Assembly: GCA_026545225.1 (NCBI GenBank)
Contig: CM048853.1
Coordinates: forward strand, 52,261,255-52,325,254
Source: Cornus controversa
Lineage: Eukaryota; Streptophyta; Magnoliopsida; Cornales; Cornaceae
Reading direction: 5' to 3'
Length of the DNA: 64,000 nucleotides
Position 1 is the first letter of the stretch. Every line of letters starts with the position of its first letter. Below, piece after piece: positions 53,656 to 64,000 of the stretch. Position numbers and translations under genes: made by a program. The notes under the pieces are model-generated. The model worked only from the letters and a program-made list of their open reading frames with translations. It was not told where the DNA came from and searched no databases.

Positions 53656-55252
53656 CAGCTCTATCTCTCTCGCTCTTCTTCCGGACCGTCGTTATAAGGA
53701 TTTCGGGTTTTTTCATGACTTGACCTATGACAACAATAAAATAAGAGAAATTACCGCCAAATTCTATTTTTCTTGATAAGTTTTATAAAAGTTTTTAGGA
53801 CAAATAAGTTTTATTTTTATTTTTTTTCATTTAAATTCTAAATTACTCAAATTTTCATTTATGTCCTTGCTAAATGGGAAGTAAAATTTGATTTAGGACC
53901 AAGAAGGCAGGATAAAATATAATTTTTTTGCATTTTTTTTTAATTTTCGGGTGATTGTTACCAAGGCAAATTTAAGAGATATATAAAATAAAGAAATACT
54001 TAACTTACATGCCATTTTTTTATTTTGTTATTGAGAAACATTTTTAGTATAATAGAAAGACTGATTGTTTTACTTAATTGAAATGAATAAGAGAAATAGG
54101 AAGTTCAAGTCTCACTCAGAGCATGTTATGAATAATGGGTATTTGTATTTGCTTTAAATTTCAAACAAAAAAATAAATAATAAAAAAATAGTAAGTGGTA
54201 AATTTGTTTTTGGAGCTCTTGCTCTAACATGATTACTAGTAAAAATTATTTTTATCTTATAATACACACACACACACACATATATATATATTGAATAGAG
54301 CAAATTCTCTGTTGTATTTTTTTTAATGACATATTATCTTTTAACAACATAATCAATTGATCAAATGTCCTTTTCATGTATTAATCAAATATTTAAAACT
54401 CATCATTATCATTACCCTTTGAATTAGAGTTTCATTCTTGCACCTTTATGAAAATAATACAAAAAGCACTATTACACTTAAAAATCATATCAAAAATAAC
54501 TATTGCACTCCATTTTTAACATATGATTTTGTTATTTCATTTATTTAAAAAAAAAATGCTTTGCAAGTGTAAATGATATATTTTTCCTAGTATTTGTCAT
54601 ATTATAATTGATGCGTAGGCTTACAACACAAACCAAGTTATGCATTAATAGTTTAGGTTTGACACGATATTCTTTTTTCTAATTCAAAATTAGCATTAAA
54701 ATTGATTAAACGAGTGGAGTTTAAGTTTCACGAGTAAAGTTTGAATGTAAATGAGTTTGAATCGAGCTGCTCAAGCTCCAACAATGTCATGTCCATGTCA
54801 ATGGGACAGAAAGGGATTTGGAGTCCATGGACAGTCCGTGTCCATGGACCATGTCCACAAGCATGATCCAATACGAATTGGAGCCCGTGTTATAACGCGT
54901 GGAATTAACTTCTTTCTTTTTGGGACCCTTTTGTTTCCTCCTTTTGCCTCTCTGACAGCTCAAAATAAAGTCATCTTAGACAACTTTCCTACCCAAGAAG
55001 ACTCTACAAATTTTGCTACTTTTTATGCTCTCTTCCTCAGACTCACTCTCCTTATATACAAAATTGACACATAGAGAAATATAGAATTCTCTCAGAAGGG
55101 TTCTTGATCAATATTCTCTCTCCATCTCTGCAACTTCATACAAAAGTAATAGAAACTCAAGTCTCTCTCTAACTCATAGAAGTTCATTAGTGGGTGTGGT
55201 GTTCTTGTTTTTGGTACTTTATTTGGGTGGTGTTTTTAGGATATATAATGAG
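53656..55252. other. Divergent intergenic region, COX23 to ROP
   Basis: The two genes are transcribed away from this region. It has AT-rich sequence, a (CA)n(TA)n tract near 54260-54290, and a pair of GTCCATGGAC palindromes at 54823 and 54840. I see no gene. Confidence 0.5.
54823..54849. promoter_or_regulatory. Paired GTCCATGGAC palindromes upstream of ROP
   Basis: The same perfect 10 bp palindrome occurs at 54823-54832 and 54840-54849, ~410 bp before the ROP start codon, in a patch also rich in TCCATG/CATGTCC words. A regulatory role is only a guess. Confidence 0.25.
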
Positions 55253-55357
55253 ATGGCTACCACAACCAAGTTCATTAAATGTGTCACAGTTGGAGATGGA
55301 GCTGTTGGGAAGACTTGCCTTCTTATCTCATACACCAGCAACACCTTTCCAACTGTA
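55248..55357 (+). other. Upstream ORF overlapping the ROP start codon
   Basis: ATGAGATGG places an ATG five bases before the ROP ATG in a different frame. Its ORF runs through exon 1 and meets TAA at the splice donor (55355-55357 in genomic sequence). The ROP ATG has the better context (G at -3, G at +4), so leaky scanning could favour it. Confidence 0.5.
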
Positions 55358-58300
55358 ATTAGCACTCTTTTTTTTTATTATTATTATTTATCCAACTCTA
55401 TGTGTTTAGTGTGTGTGTATGTATATATATATATATTTTCCCTGTGAAGTGCTTTTGATTTCTTATATCCCTTTTCTTCAGGATTATGTTCCAACTGTTT
55501 TTGATAACTTCAGTGCCAATGTCACTGCTGATGGGCAGACTGTGAATCTGGGTCTCTGGGATACTGCTGGTATAATTCCTGATTCTCTTCCTCTCTCTCT
55601 CTCTCTTATATATATGTGTGTGTGTGCGCGCGCGCGCGCTTTTCGATATTTGATCCTTAACAAATTGCTGTCTCTTTTGATTGTTCAAGGGTGTCACATT
55701 AGGCTTTAGCTATTTCCCAATTATGTTGATGAATGTGATATGAAAGACTTTGTGGTTCAATTCAATGCTGATTAGGATCTGCTGAAACTAGCAAAACGTT
55801 GTGTTTTTTTTTGGGGGGGGGGGGGGGGGGTGTGGAAGTCTGGTTTTTCCATGTGATATTCCTGTATGCTTTGTTCATCTGTGAGAAAATGGCGGAAAAG
55901 ATGTTAAATTTGGAATCTTGCTGCTTCCGTTGTTAGAAGAACTGTAAAACATCACAAGAAAATTTTAGACTGAATTGTCAAAAGATTCCACATTGAAAAA
56001 TGGTAGATCATGACTAAAAATTTAACCCTAGTGCAACCGATTTTCAACTTTTCTCTCTGACTTTTCTTCAACCAAACAAAGTGTACAAGTCTTTTATGCT
56101 CTCTAGCCGAATTTTGGTAGTCATTTGAAACTTTAAAGAAATTGGCCAAAGCCCTGTAAGCAATGTTTTTTTTCTTGTCCCCTTCAAAATCATCTGTTTT
56201 TGCAGTTGGTGTGGTTTTATTATCATCAATATATTCATTACACACATTCATCCAACACTACAAATGACAATGAAGGGTCAAATTTACGTAGCCTTAACTT
56301 TGCGTGCTGAGAGGAGGTTTTCTGTTTTGGACCTGTGATCTCCAGATCACAATGAACAATCTTACCATTGCGCCAAGGCCTGCCTTCAATGCTGTGTAAG
56401 ACTATTCCTCTGTTTTAAAGCCAAAAAAAAAAATTGAGAAATGAAAAGCCATCATTCTCGGAGCAAAGAGTATTTGGTCAAGTTGTCCAGTCTTCTAGAT
56501 GATGTTAATAAAGTGATTGGCAAGTTGATTTTCAAGTTTTCAATTATTTACACAGGTCAGGAAGACTATAACAGGCTGAGGCCTCTTAGTTATAGAGGAG
56601 CTGATGTTTTCATCCTTGCCTTCTCTCTCATAAGTAGGCCTAGCTTTGAGAACATAGTGAAAAAAGTAACTTCTTTTTCCTTTGTCTATCAATTTAATCC
56701 ATCTTATGGTTTATTCTTTTATTATACAGTCCAATATACTTATTCAACTTTCTAATCATATCTTTGTGTCTTCTTTATTTCGCTTTCTGCTCCTTTTTTA
56801 TGTTGGAGAAGTGGGTCCCAGAGCTAAGACATTATGCTCCATCAGTGCCCATTGTGCTGGTAGGGACCAAACTAGGTGAGTATTCTTTCTTCCTGCACAA
56901 TTTAGTAACCTCTCTGTAAATTGTTATTGCTGATGAAAATGTGCCTTTGCTTTTCAATGAAGTTTCCAAAATGCTTTCAACAATGTAGTGCATTTTTCTG
57001 AAAAAACTAAAAAGTGAGGTGTGGTAAAGTTCTTTTTCTCCTTTTTGGAGAGCGATAAAGGGTTTTTTTTTTTTTTTTTTTTCCAAATTTAAGGAACAGA
57101 TTTTGAAAGTAAAGCTTGGCATTTTCAGTAATTATGTATTGCAATAATTAAGGGAAGAAAATATTCCTGCATGCAATTTTTACATGTATGTGGAAACAAA
57201 TACATATATGTATATGTGAAAAAATGTGTGTATTCATGTTATATGTATTATTGTACATATAGTTAACCCCTATTTGTTGGGATCAAGGCAAATGAGTTGA
57301 GTTGTAGCCCTTAATATGTACATGCATATGAACTGAAGTGGGGCACAAACTTAGTTATTTAACTCTTGTTCTTTTTCCAGATTTGAGAGAAGATAAACAG
57401 TTCCAGATGGATTATCCAGGGGCATATACTATTTCCACTCAACAGGTATGTGTTGTATGCTGATACCTTTTTCTCTTCTAAAAACAGTTGGTCATTGTAT
57501 TGCTACTTCATGGTGGCTATACAAAATGTAACCAACATATCAAGTGGAAATTGATGGGCAAAAGCATGTTACTATATGAATTCCCTTACATATTTGACAT
57601 TTTACCTAGAAAATGAAGAAAAGGCAACTATGTGGGTGGGAATAGTAGTTAAAATTTTGAAAATTGCTTTAATCTCATTCTGTTCTTTGTGGTAACCGAA
57701 GGGATGAACAAAAATAAGCAAGAATTAAATCACAATCTACTCTGACCACCTCTTATCTCTGCCTGGTTGAGAAGCCAGAATCTATTAGAAATTATGTATT
57801 GTCAATTTGATTGTTGAAAACTGAGGAAAAGAAAGGAAATTCAAGATCTTACACACCATGCCCTGTCAATAAATATGTTGATTCTGAACAAAACTGAATA
57901 GCAAAACCAATTTACTCCATTAGTTATGCGTCTTTCTTTGATGCTAAAACGATTATGTAAAAAAGATAACTTCAAACTACACAAGTTCGGGATTTTAGGA
58001 TTTTAACTTTTCTTTTCCTAAATTATTGATTGCAGGGTGAAGAACTAAAGAAGCAAATAGGAGCAGTGGCATATATAGAGTGCAGCTCCAAGACACAGCA
58101 GGTTTGTCTCACAGATGCATATATTCTCAGACATTTAAAAAGATGCCCGTTGAAGAAGCCTTGAGGGCTGTCTAGAGTCGGCATATCTAGTACCTACAAA
58201 TTTTTGTGAGACTTGGAACCTTTGATCAATGCTAGTTTGAAGTAGTTCACTCCTTGCATGGTTTCTATTAACACAATGAGGCCTACTAGCCCATTGAATG

Positions 58301-58904
58301 TTACCAGGTAACTTCTGGGCTGTGCTTTTTAGGTTCATTATGTGTTATGAGCATCGTATAGTCTCTAATTTGTGGCAACATCAATGAAGCTCTTGATGGA
58401 GGCAATGCTCGCTTCATTTGGTAAACCCTTCACCGATAAGGTGCATTGAAATTGTTGAACTATAACATGATCAAGAAACTAAATTTATCCACTAGTCGTT
58501 TCTCGCAGTTGTTTTGAGACACAAATATGATAAATGAGTCTAGATTCTGAAAATTCCCTAAAGATATCCTTTGCAATATACATTATTTTACAATTTTTCG
58601 CATTTAACAATTAATTCATCAGTTTGGAGAAGACAACCTTTGAAATTTAAACATTTCCAAATATATTGTTGCATTCAGTTAAAGTACTAAAAGCATTGTC
58701 CGGAGAAAAAAAAAAATTCATAGGATAGGAGCCATTATAAGTCATCCTTCCGTATATTTTGAATTACAGCCAATTAAAATAACTATAACTCATTTTGAAA
58801 TGCAGAATGTTAAGGCAGTGTTTGATGCTGCAATCAAGGTGGTTCTCCAGCCTCCAAAGCTGAAGAAAAAGAAGAAAAAACAGAAAATATGCCACATACT
58901 TTAA
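55253..58904 (+). CDS. ROP: ROP/RAC small GTPase, type I (CaaL end)
   Basis: ROPs are plant Rho GTPases that control cell polarity, actin and secondary wall patterning at the plasma membrane. Exons are 55253-55354, 55482-55569, 56556-56665, 56812-56875, 57381-57445, 58036-58101 and 58806-58904, giving 197 residues, the family length. Seen: P-loop GDGAVGKT, switch I ([14 protein letters not shown]), switch II ([20 protein letters not shown]), TKLDLR, and [12 protein letters not shown] polybasic stretch ([10 protein letters not shown]) precedes CHIL, a CaaL prenylation signal as in type I ROPs; the spacing suggests an AtROP7/RAC2-like protein, but the exact paralogue is not certain. Upstream ATG at 55248 overlaps the start out of frame. 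Intron 2 contains a SINE remnant and an alternating purine-pyrimidine tract. Confidence 0.93.
55606..55639. repeat. (TA)n(TG)n(CG)n alternating tract in ROP intron 2
   Basis: TATATATGTGTGTGTGTGCG runs into about seven CG units, all alternating purine-pyrimidine. Such tracts can adopt Z-DNA under supercoiling. Confidence 0.6.
55803..55831. repeat. Poly(T)-poly(G) tract in ROP intron 2
   Basis: About ten T are followed by ~18 G. It resembles the T-G run at 22720, and such runs are prone to length error. Confidence 0.6.
56271..56390 (-). mobile_element. Au-like SINE remnant in ROP intron 2
   Basis: On the minus strand the order is a box-A-like GCCTTGGCGCAATGGTAAG, a box-B-like region (GATCACAGGTCCAAAAC) and then the conserved Au body (AACCTCCTCTCAGCACGCAA, TTAAGGCTACGTAA, GACCCTTC). 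The tRNA-like head and Au-type body fit this widespread plant SINE family. The last third is missing. Confidence 0.65.
57262..57310 (+). mobile_element. Possible LINE/SINE 3' tail remnant
   Basis: AACCCCTATTTGTTGGGATC followed by AAGGC and GTTGAGTTGTAG recalls the 3' terminus of RTE LINEs and the SINEs that copy it; compare GACCCCAAGTAATTGGGA near 16303. It is very short. Confidence 0.3.
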
Positions 58905-59514
58905 CTGAATCCATTGAAGTGATGCTGATGCTCTCTGTTGATGATGACTCCCTTCTTAAATCCATTGAAGTGATGCTGTTGATGATGACTCCCTTCTCAA
59001 TCGCTCTATCCGACATTTTTTCTGCCCTTCCTAAGCTTCTTTGTGGCCTTATGGGATATGTTTTTGTTCTTGTTTTTATTTTTGTGCCACTTTCTCGTGT
59101 GATTTATAGCAAGCTTGATTCATGTGACAGTTGCATTTCATGACGACTATTTATGCACACAACAACAACAACAATAACAAATAATTGGAAAATAGGCGAA
59201 TAGCACACAACTTAAAGCCCAATTACTAGTTGCATCATTTATGCTCATTATCCTCGTAAACAACCCAAGCTTGTGCTTGAGTGATTGATTTCTTAGCCAA
59301 ATGAGCTTGGTTTACATCAAGCTTGGCTTGATAACCCAGATAGAATCATTGTAGATTAGTTCCCATGAAAAGGTACTCGGTCTCCTCTCAGGGTTGTCCT
59401 GAACATATTTTTTGGGGCATAGTTCTCTATGCTTTTGCAGTAGCACAGCCAGGTTTTTCTGGTTACCGCTGCGGTTAATGTGTTAGCTTTCAAAAACAAA
59501 TTTCTAAAATGGCA
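58905..59514. other. ROP 3' UTR and spacer
   Basis: Just after the stop codon a segment with TCCATTGAAGTGATGCTG and GATGATGACTCCCTTCT occurs twice (about 58908-58958 and 58960-59000). The rest is unique AT-rich DNA with no gene. Confidence 0.5.
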
Positions 59515-59685
59515 TATCTATATAAGAGGTCTCAACCTAAAAGAATATACAAAACTTATCCATATAAGACGTCTCAACCTAAAACATAATGTACAAAACC
59601 TGTCCACAAGAGGTCTCAACTTAAAAAATGGTATACAAAACCTGTCCACAAGAGGTCTTAACCTACAAAATAGTATACAAAACCA
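59515..59685. repeat. 42 bp tandem repeat, four copies
   Basis: The word GGTCT(C/T)AAC recurs at 59528, 59570 (as CGTCTCAAC), 59612 and 59654, exactly 42 bases apart, within units that include TACAAAAC(C/T)T(G/A)TCCA. The array sits at the 3' side of the inositol-transporter pseudogene. Confidence 0.8.
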
Positions 59686-59689
59686 GCAA

Positions 59690-60556
59690 ATATTCTTCCA
59701 AGAATAATCAGCCACGGATTGATTCTTCCTTCTGAACTTGTCATTGAAATCAGCAATTATGATTGATTTTTTCCTTCCCAACTCGTCATTGATCCATCCA
59801 CCAATTGCAGCACCAAAGATAGCTCTCCTGCTACAGTCATGTTCACAATGGTTTCCTATATATAGAATGATGAACAGAAGGCATAAACATCGTTAAAAAG
59901 GAGAGGCCTTTATATTATATGTTTGTCCATATTCAACAAATAGACCATGTTGATGTGGGGAAATTAAAGGAATTCAGAGCAATTTTACCTGCATGAGTGT
60001 ACTCTTATCAACAAATTTGAAGTCTTCACGAATGTAAAGAAAGGCTCCAGAGAACTCCTACACTCCAATAACAAATCCATCAATATAGAAGTTTTTAGAG
60101 ACTGTCATAGTATTTGATCTTAGACGTCATTTGTAGAGTTCTCCATTTTTTGGACCCAATTGAGAGAATTAACATATTAAGCCAAAATTTAGAAAGGAAA
60201 AAAAACTAACATGCATCAAATGAGCATAAGATATCCAATATATAGATGCGAGGAAAACATAAAGAAATATATGATCAGATAGGCTGCATATACTAATCCA
60301 TGCAGTTCTGCAATCCACGAAAAAAAGAAATGCTTGGACACTGAGAAAATTCAAAACCAAAATATAGCCTTTCCTTTTCCCTCTTATCCTGGATTGAATT
60401 TTGTTGTTACGTGTGTCGTAGCCGAACAGGAGCCCTCCAATGCCAGCCGATAAGGCCTGCCTCATAATGTTTGGCGTTTTCCATGTCGTCCACCTCTTTC
60501 CCAGTGGGCTGACAGACCTCAATGAAAGAAACTGTAATACATTCTCCCTCTTGCAT
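59690..60556 (-). pseudogene. INT: Inositol transporter (INT) pseudogene, first exons only
   Basis: Inositol transporters are 12-helix sugar-porter family H+ symporters. Three exon-like blocks on the minus strand match the family N-terminus: exon one to 60411 (WTTWKTPNIMRQ, ALSAGIGGLLFGYDT), exon two 60057-59989 (GAFLYIREDFKFVDKSTLMQ) and exon three from 59855 (ETIVNMTVAG, then in another frame GAAIGGWINDELGRKKSIII). Lesions seen: a frame change before WTTWKT in exon one, apparent loss of two bases at the start of exon two, and a frameshift after TVAG in exon three. The remaining two-thirds of the gene (about 450 residues) is absent; the 42 bp array and ROP spacer follow. Family assignment is strong, pseudogene status strong. 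Confidence 0.8.
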
Positions 60557-61159
60557 GCCCCATATATTGAGGCACTGTGTTTTAAACTCCCTGATCAGAC
60601 TCACATATAATCAATACAACACAAAACAAACAAAACCCATTACAAACCAACATGCTCAAAATTTGTTCCCGTTAAAGAACATATCTCCTCCACCATATGT
60701 ACCAGAAAGAACAGAATGCTTAAAGTGATGCAGCCACATCAAACTGGAAAACTAATGAACAGATCAGTTGTATTCCTTTCAATTAAGTTAAAAAAAACAG
60801 CATCTTTCTTCGAAAGGGAAAAAGATATTCATTCGAAATATTTAATAACTCAGAAGCCAAATACTGAACTCGCTGTTGTTCCCAAAAAATAAAAGGACTA
60901 TACAATCGTAAATAATCAATAAGAAAACAAATAGGAGCAGTGACTAAAAGAGTGAAAGAATGCTAATGAGCTATCTAAATTTCATACTTAACTACTTTTT
61001 CTCAAGGCCCTGAATGATTTTCAGAAAAACAAATCAGGCGTGGTACAATTACCTTATTATTATTATTCTCTGCTGCTGGTACTCGTGAATTACCCAGTAA
61101 TTGAGCACAGCAACTCCTGATAAGTGAACAATGAAAAAAAGTGAGAAAAGTATGCTGAG
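60557..61159. other. Spacer between the two pseudogenes
   Basis: AT-rich unique sequence. It would include the upstream regions of both the minus-strand INT remnant and the plus-strand cyclin remnant, which are head to head. I see no gene. Confidence 0.5.
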
Positions 61160-61628
61160 ATGGCAATACACAAACTTGAGCATCAACAACAAAACCCATC
61201 TTTGTTGTTAGATTCTCTGTACTGTGAAGAAGAGAGATGGGAGGAAGAAGATGGCATAGAAGAAGAGAGTGAAAAAGATAGCAACATCAACAGTAATAAC
61301 AATGGAACAAACCCTTCTCTTCTTCCTCTGATGCTATTGCTTGTTTTGGGAAGATGAAGAGCTTCTATCTCTCTTCTCCAAAGAAGAGAGAACCCCTCTC
61401 AACTTTTTTCACCTAACAGACCCTTTTCTCTTTGTGGCTCATGGAGAGGCTGTGGAGTGGATTCTCAAAGTCAATGCCCATTATGGGTTCACACCTCTCA
61501 CATCTAGTCTTGCCATCAATTACCTTGATAGGTTTCTTTTAAGCCTTCATTTCCAGAAAGATAAGCCGTGGATGATCCAACTTGTAGCTGTGACTTGTCT
61601 GTCTTTGGCTGCAAAAGTTGAAGAAAAT
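61160..61628 (+). pseudogene. CYCD3: D3-type cyclin, first exon with frameshift, rest absent
   Basis: D3 cyclins activate CDKA to phosphorylate RBR at G1/S. The ATG at 61160 starts MAIHKLEHQQQNPSLLLDSL followed by YCEEERWEEE; LYCEE is the LxCxE RBR-binding motif (~residues 20-24). After SLLPLMLL the frame shifts near 61340: the first frame ends at a stop (61355-61357), while [14 protein letters not shown] and the cyclin box ([50 protein letters not shown]) continue in another frame. The exon ends at a GTGAGA donor at 61629, where CYCD3 genes have intron 1. No later cyclin exon (VPLLLDLQ-type) was found up to 64000. Loss of the second cyclin-box half plus the frameshift argue for a pseudogene. 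Confidence 0.8.
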
Positions 61629-63297
61629 GTGAGAAATATATGCTTAAAGTGTCTATTTGAAAACACCCAGATTGATTGATAAGTTCACTCACCATAAATT
61701 AGCCTCTCAATCAATTGCTTTGCACAGGCATTGGACCACCCTCTGTTTCTAAATAGAGCCAAAAATACAGGGAGAGATGTCTTCTTTTAAAACATAGTAG
61801 GAAGGATCCTATTTCGTCATAACACACAGAACAACAACATTTGCAACAGTAAGGAAAATATGCTTAAAGGAAGAAGCAAATACAGTATGCCAATTCAAAA
61901 CAATTGGTCAATTACTCATTTTTCTGATAAAATACAAAAATTATCAGAAATTGATAACTCATGGAGATGAATTTTATGCAAACTTCAAGTCACAGAAGAA
62001 ACATTATTTACATATGCAGAACCAATATTTCAAAAACCACCCACCAAAACATAATTTGCATAATAAAACCATCATGCATATGTGTGTATGTAACACTCCT
62101 GACCCAACCAACACGTGTATCCTGCACGCACCTCACCTTCTGGACGTGACAGGAGACAATGGATACCACTCTCAAGCAAACTTTGCATAATTAAATTACA
62201 GCCAGAGAGCTCCAATAAAACCATCCTCAAAACAGCTTCCACAACAACACCAGAATTAATCAATTTACATGGCCAATCCCATGCATCCACATGAAAACTA
62301 CAAGTTCCGTGGCCCCACAATACCATTAGACCACTAGATTATGTATATATAGGCAATAACTGAATTATCTGTAACTCGAGATCCAATCCAAATTGTGTTC
62401 TATTTTTTCAGGATAATATTTGTTTGGATTATTCATAGATATAGCCACTCGGCAAGAACAAACTCAAATTTGAATTCAAATACAAATTTGACAGACATTA
62501 GATTCAAAAATGAACTGGAAATTGCTTCAGATTCACTTGATTTGACGGTCTAGTGGTACCAGACCAAGAGAAAGATGATCTATCGCTTGATGTCACATCA
62601 GACAATGTCTTATATTGATTAGCTATGAGGTACCAAAAGAACTTGTCCAAATAAACAAAATTCAGGATCGCAAAAAAAAAAAGTGGCAAATCTAACCATT
62701 AATGGAATGTTTTGACTTTAAAGTAAAATGGATCTCTCTCTCATAACATTTTCTAGCTGACCTCATTCCCACTGAAACTGACTTGGATACAATGATCTTC
62801 AGTTGATGATGACACGGTGAGTCCAAGCAGAATTATAAGGACCGTGGAAAAGATTTTGGGACTAAAATGTCATGGTGTGTACAAAAATGATAAATCTAAG
62901 TACGTTACTATTTGTAATAACTTGAGGCCAATCTTAGAGTTCTTTAGCAAATCAATACATTCACTACTTAATAACATGATCAATTTGAATTGAATCATCA
63001 AGCTATATCAAATTCTAAACATTTCCTGCCCATATATATATATAGAGAGAGAGAGAGAGTAATTACAAAAAGGTTGATGCTATGTTAAAGAGTACAGAAG
63101 CAAAAAGGTTGAGTAAAGATAATGTTACTATAGGATAGTGTTATTATAAGCTTGATGCTATCTTTCCTAATTTATAACCACAGGAGCAAAAGAGTTAAAG
63201 TTGAAAAAACATTTTGAAATGGGCATTCATTCAATCAGCAACCCAAACCATGCAGTGATAAATCACAAAAAAATAAAACATAACACCCAAAATTATA
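61629..63297. other. Gene-free stretch after the cyclin remnant
   Basis: No coding exon was recognised. It contains a short (TA)n(GA)n tract at about 63032-63059 and AT-rich unique sequence. Confidence 0.4.
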
Positions 63298-63530
63298 CTA
63301 TGATGGTTCCAAATACCAGTTGCCTAGCTCTTTAGCAGCTGGATTTTTAAGCTCAGCAGCACATTCCAGAGACTCGATTTTTTTTTAATTAAGCTACAAA
63401 CACATCCTTAAACATAAGAACAAAGAATCTAAGTTATCTAACCTTTTGAGAGCAGATTTCAGACTAGTTTCTTCTTTTTGTAGTTGAATGCATCATCAAA
63501 AGAAAGCTTCGCTTTAAGAAACTCTACCTA
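63298..63530 (-). other. Possible exons of an unrecognised minus-strand gene
   Basis: On the minus strand 63298-63380 is open and ends with ELKNPAAKELGNWYLEPS and a stop, which looks protein-like. A second block (63465-63530) reads VEFLKAKLSFDDAFNYKKKK before a stop. I could not join them by splice sites in one frame and do not recognise the protein. It may be a gene 3' end or chance. Confidence 0.2.
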
Positions 63531-63914
63531 AAATTCAAGTGAAAACAACTCATGGTTGAGGATTTATGATTCTATGAAATACTAAAATGTCAAAAACCAA
63601 CCAGCCAATAATGACCTCTCATGTGTTTCTATCACAGTATTGATTTAATGAATCTAACAGCAGCTAGGATTGGGCAATCGTAAGTGTCTTTGATAATGTC
63701 CGCACAAACGCATATGCATACACATATTGTTGATTCAATAGATCCAAAACTAGCAATGCATGGATATAAAATTAGAAATTTCAAGCGAAGTGACTGAATC
63801 TAGGGCAAAAACAAAGGAAATCAAATAGTAAAGTAGTTGGGAAACAATACGAGCCAACTCGTTGATGATCGATGATTCGATGATCAAGAAATTTCAATCA
63901 AAGTGACTGATTCG

Positions 63915-64000
63915 ATGATCGATGCCATTGGAATCGAAGAGGATGAATTTGATCTCCAGTTGGCGCAGAATAGAGTCTGGATGAGCAATAAGAACAGAGA
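63915..64000 (+). CDS. Open frame running off the right edge, unrecognised
   Basis: From ATG 63915 the frame reads MIDAIGIEEDEFDLQLAQ and stays open for 28 codons to the window end. It is acidic at first. The minus strand is also open over part of this stretch, so coding is unproven. Confidence 0.2.
   Translation, partial: MIDAIGIEEDEFDLQLAQNRVWMSNKNR

Noticed and set aside
55190..55252. N-terminal extension of ROP with a hydrophobic [11 protein letters not shown] stretch
   Set aside because: It lacks an ATG and ROP proteins begin directly with the [15 protein letters not shown] start at 55253.
56341..56390. Possible tRNA gene on the minus strand in ROP intron 2
   Set aside because: The A-box is tRNA-like but the B-box and cloverleaf are broken, and the following body is that of an Au-type SINE.
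59515..59685. Repeat protein suggested by RGLNLK-type repeats in one frame
   Set aside because: This is translation of a 42 bp DNA tandem array (multiple of three, so it stays open). No start context or homologous protein is known to me.

Overview
This is plant nuclear DNA from a eudicot. It is AT-rich and has multi-exon genes with GT-AG introns, CT/AT/AC microsatellites, non-LTR retrotransposons, MITEs and SINE-like remnants. The protein families (CLASSY-type SNF2, eIF4G, ROP GTPase, plant CK2 beta, D3-type cyclin) are plant types. Species cannot be fixed by eye. All exon boundaries were derived by hand from splice motifs, reading phase and remembered family sequence; no alignment was run.

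Left part (1-12100). A CLASSY-type SNF2 gene enters from the left edge and ends at 5897. It reads cleanly in phase except for one in-frame TAA in its second visible exon. Two copies of a ~1.4-1.5 kb direct duplication follow (5991-7510, 7764-9157). After these come a GC-rich transposon-like remnant and a ~1.35 kb terminal-inverted-repeat element.

Translation block (12200-29450). A full eIF4G gene (nine coding exons, 1902 codons) holds a 1.9 kb RTE-type LINE in one intron and an RTE endonuclease fragment in a 4.4 kb intron. The ribosomal protein eL43 gene (92 residues, five exons) follows in the same direction, with site II and telo-box promoter motifs.

Middle (30400-45500). A minus-strand MORN-repeat membrane protein gene comes first. 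Upstream of it lies an L1-type LINE bounded by perfect 35 bp target duplications, then several MITEs. A minus-strand CK2 regulatory beta subunit gene (292 residues) follows; its stop codon lies in a 49 bp tandem repeat and one intron holds a 400 bp hairpin.

Right part (46900-64000). Features in order are a 720 bp hAT-like MITE, a minus-strand COX23 gene (72 residues, twin CX9C) with a 3.4 kb first intron, and a plus-strand type I ROP GTPase gene (197 residues). After these come a broken inositol-transporter pseudogene (minus) and a frameshifted, truncated D3-type cyclin (plus). The last 2.3 kb has no gene I can name.

The genes are ordinary housekeeping or regulatory plant genes and do not form an operon or pathway. 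I saw no undescribed multi-gene system. The items most worth a second look are the in-frame stop in the CLASSY gene, the two pseudogenes, the filler sequence beside the L1 LINE, and the repeat that includes the CK2 beta stop codon.
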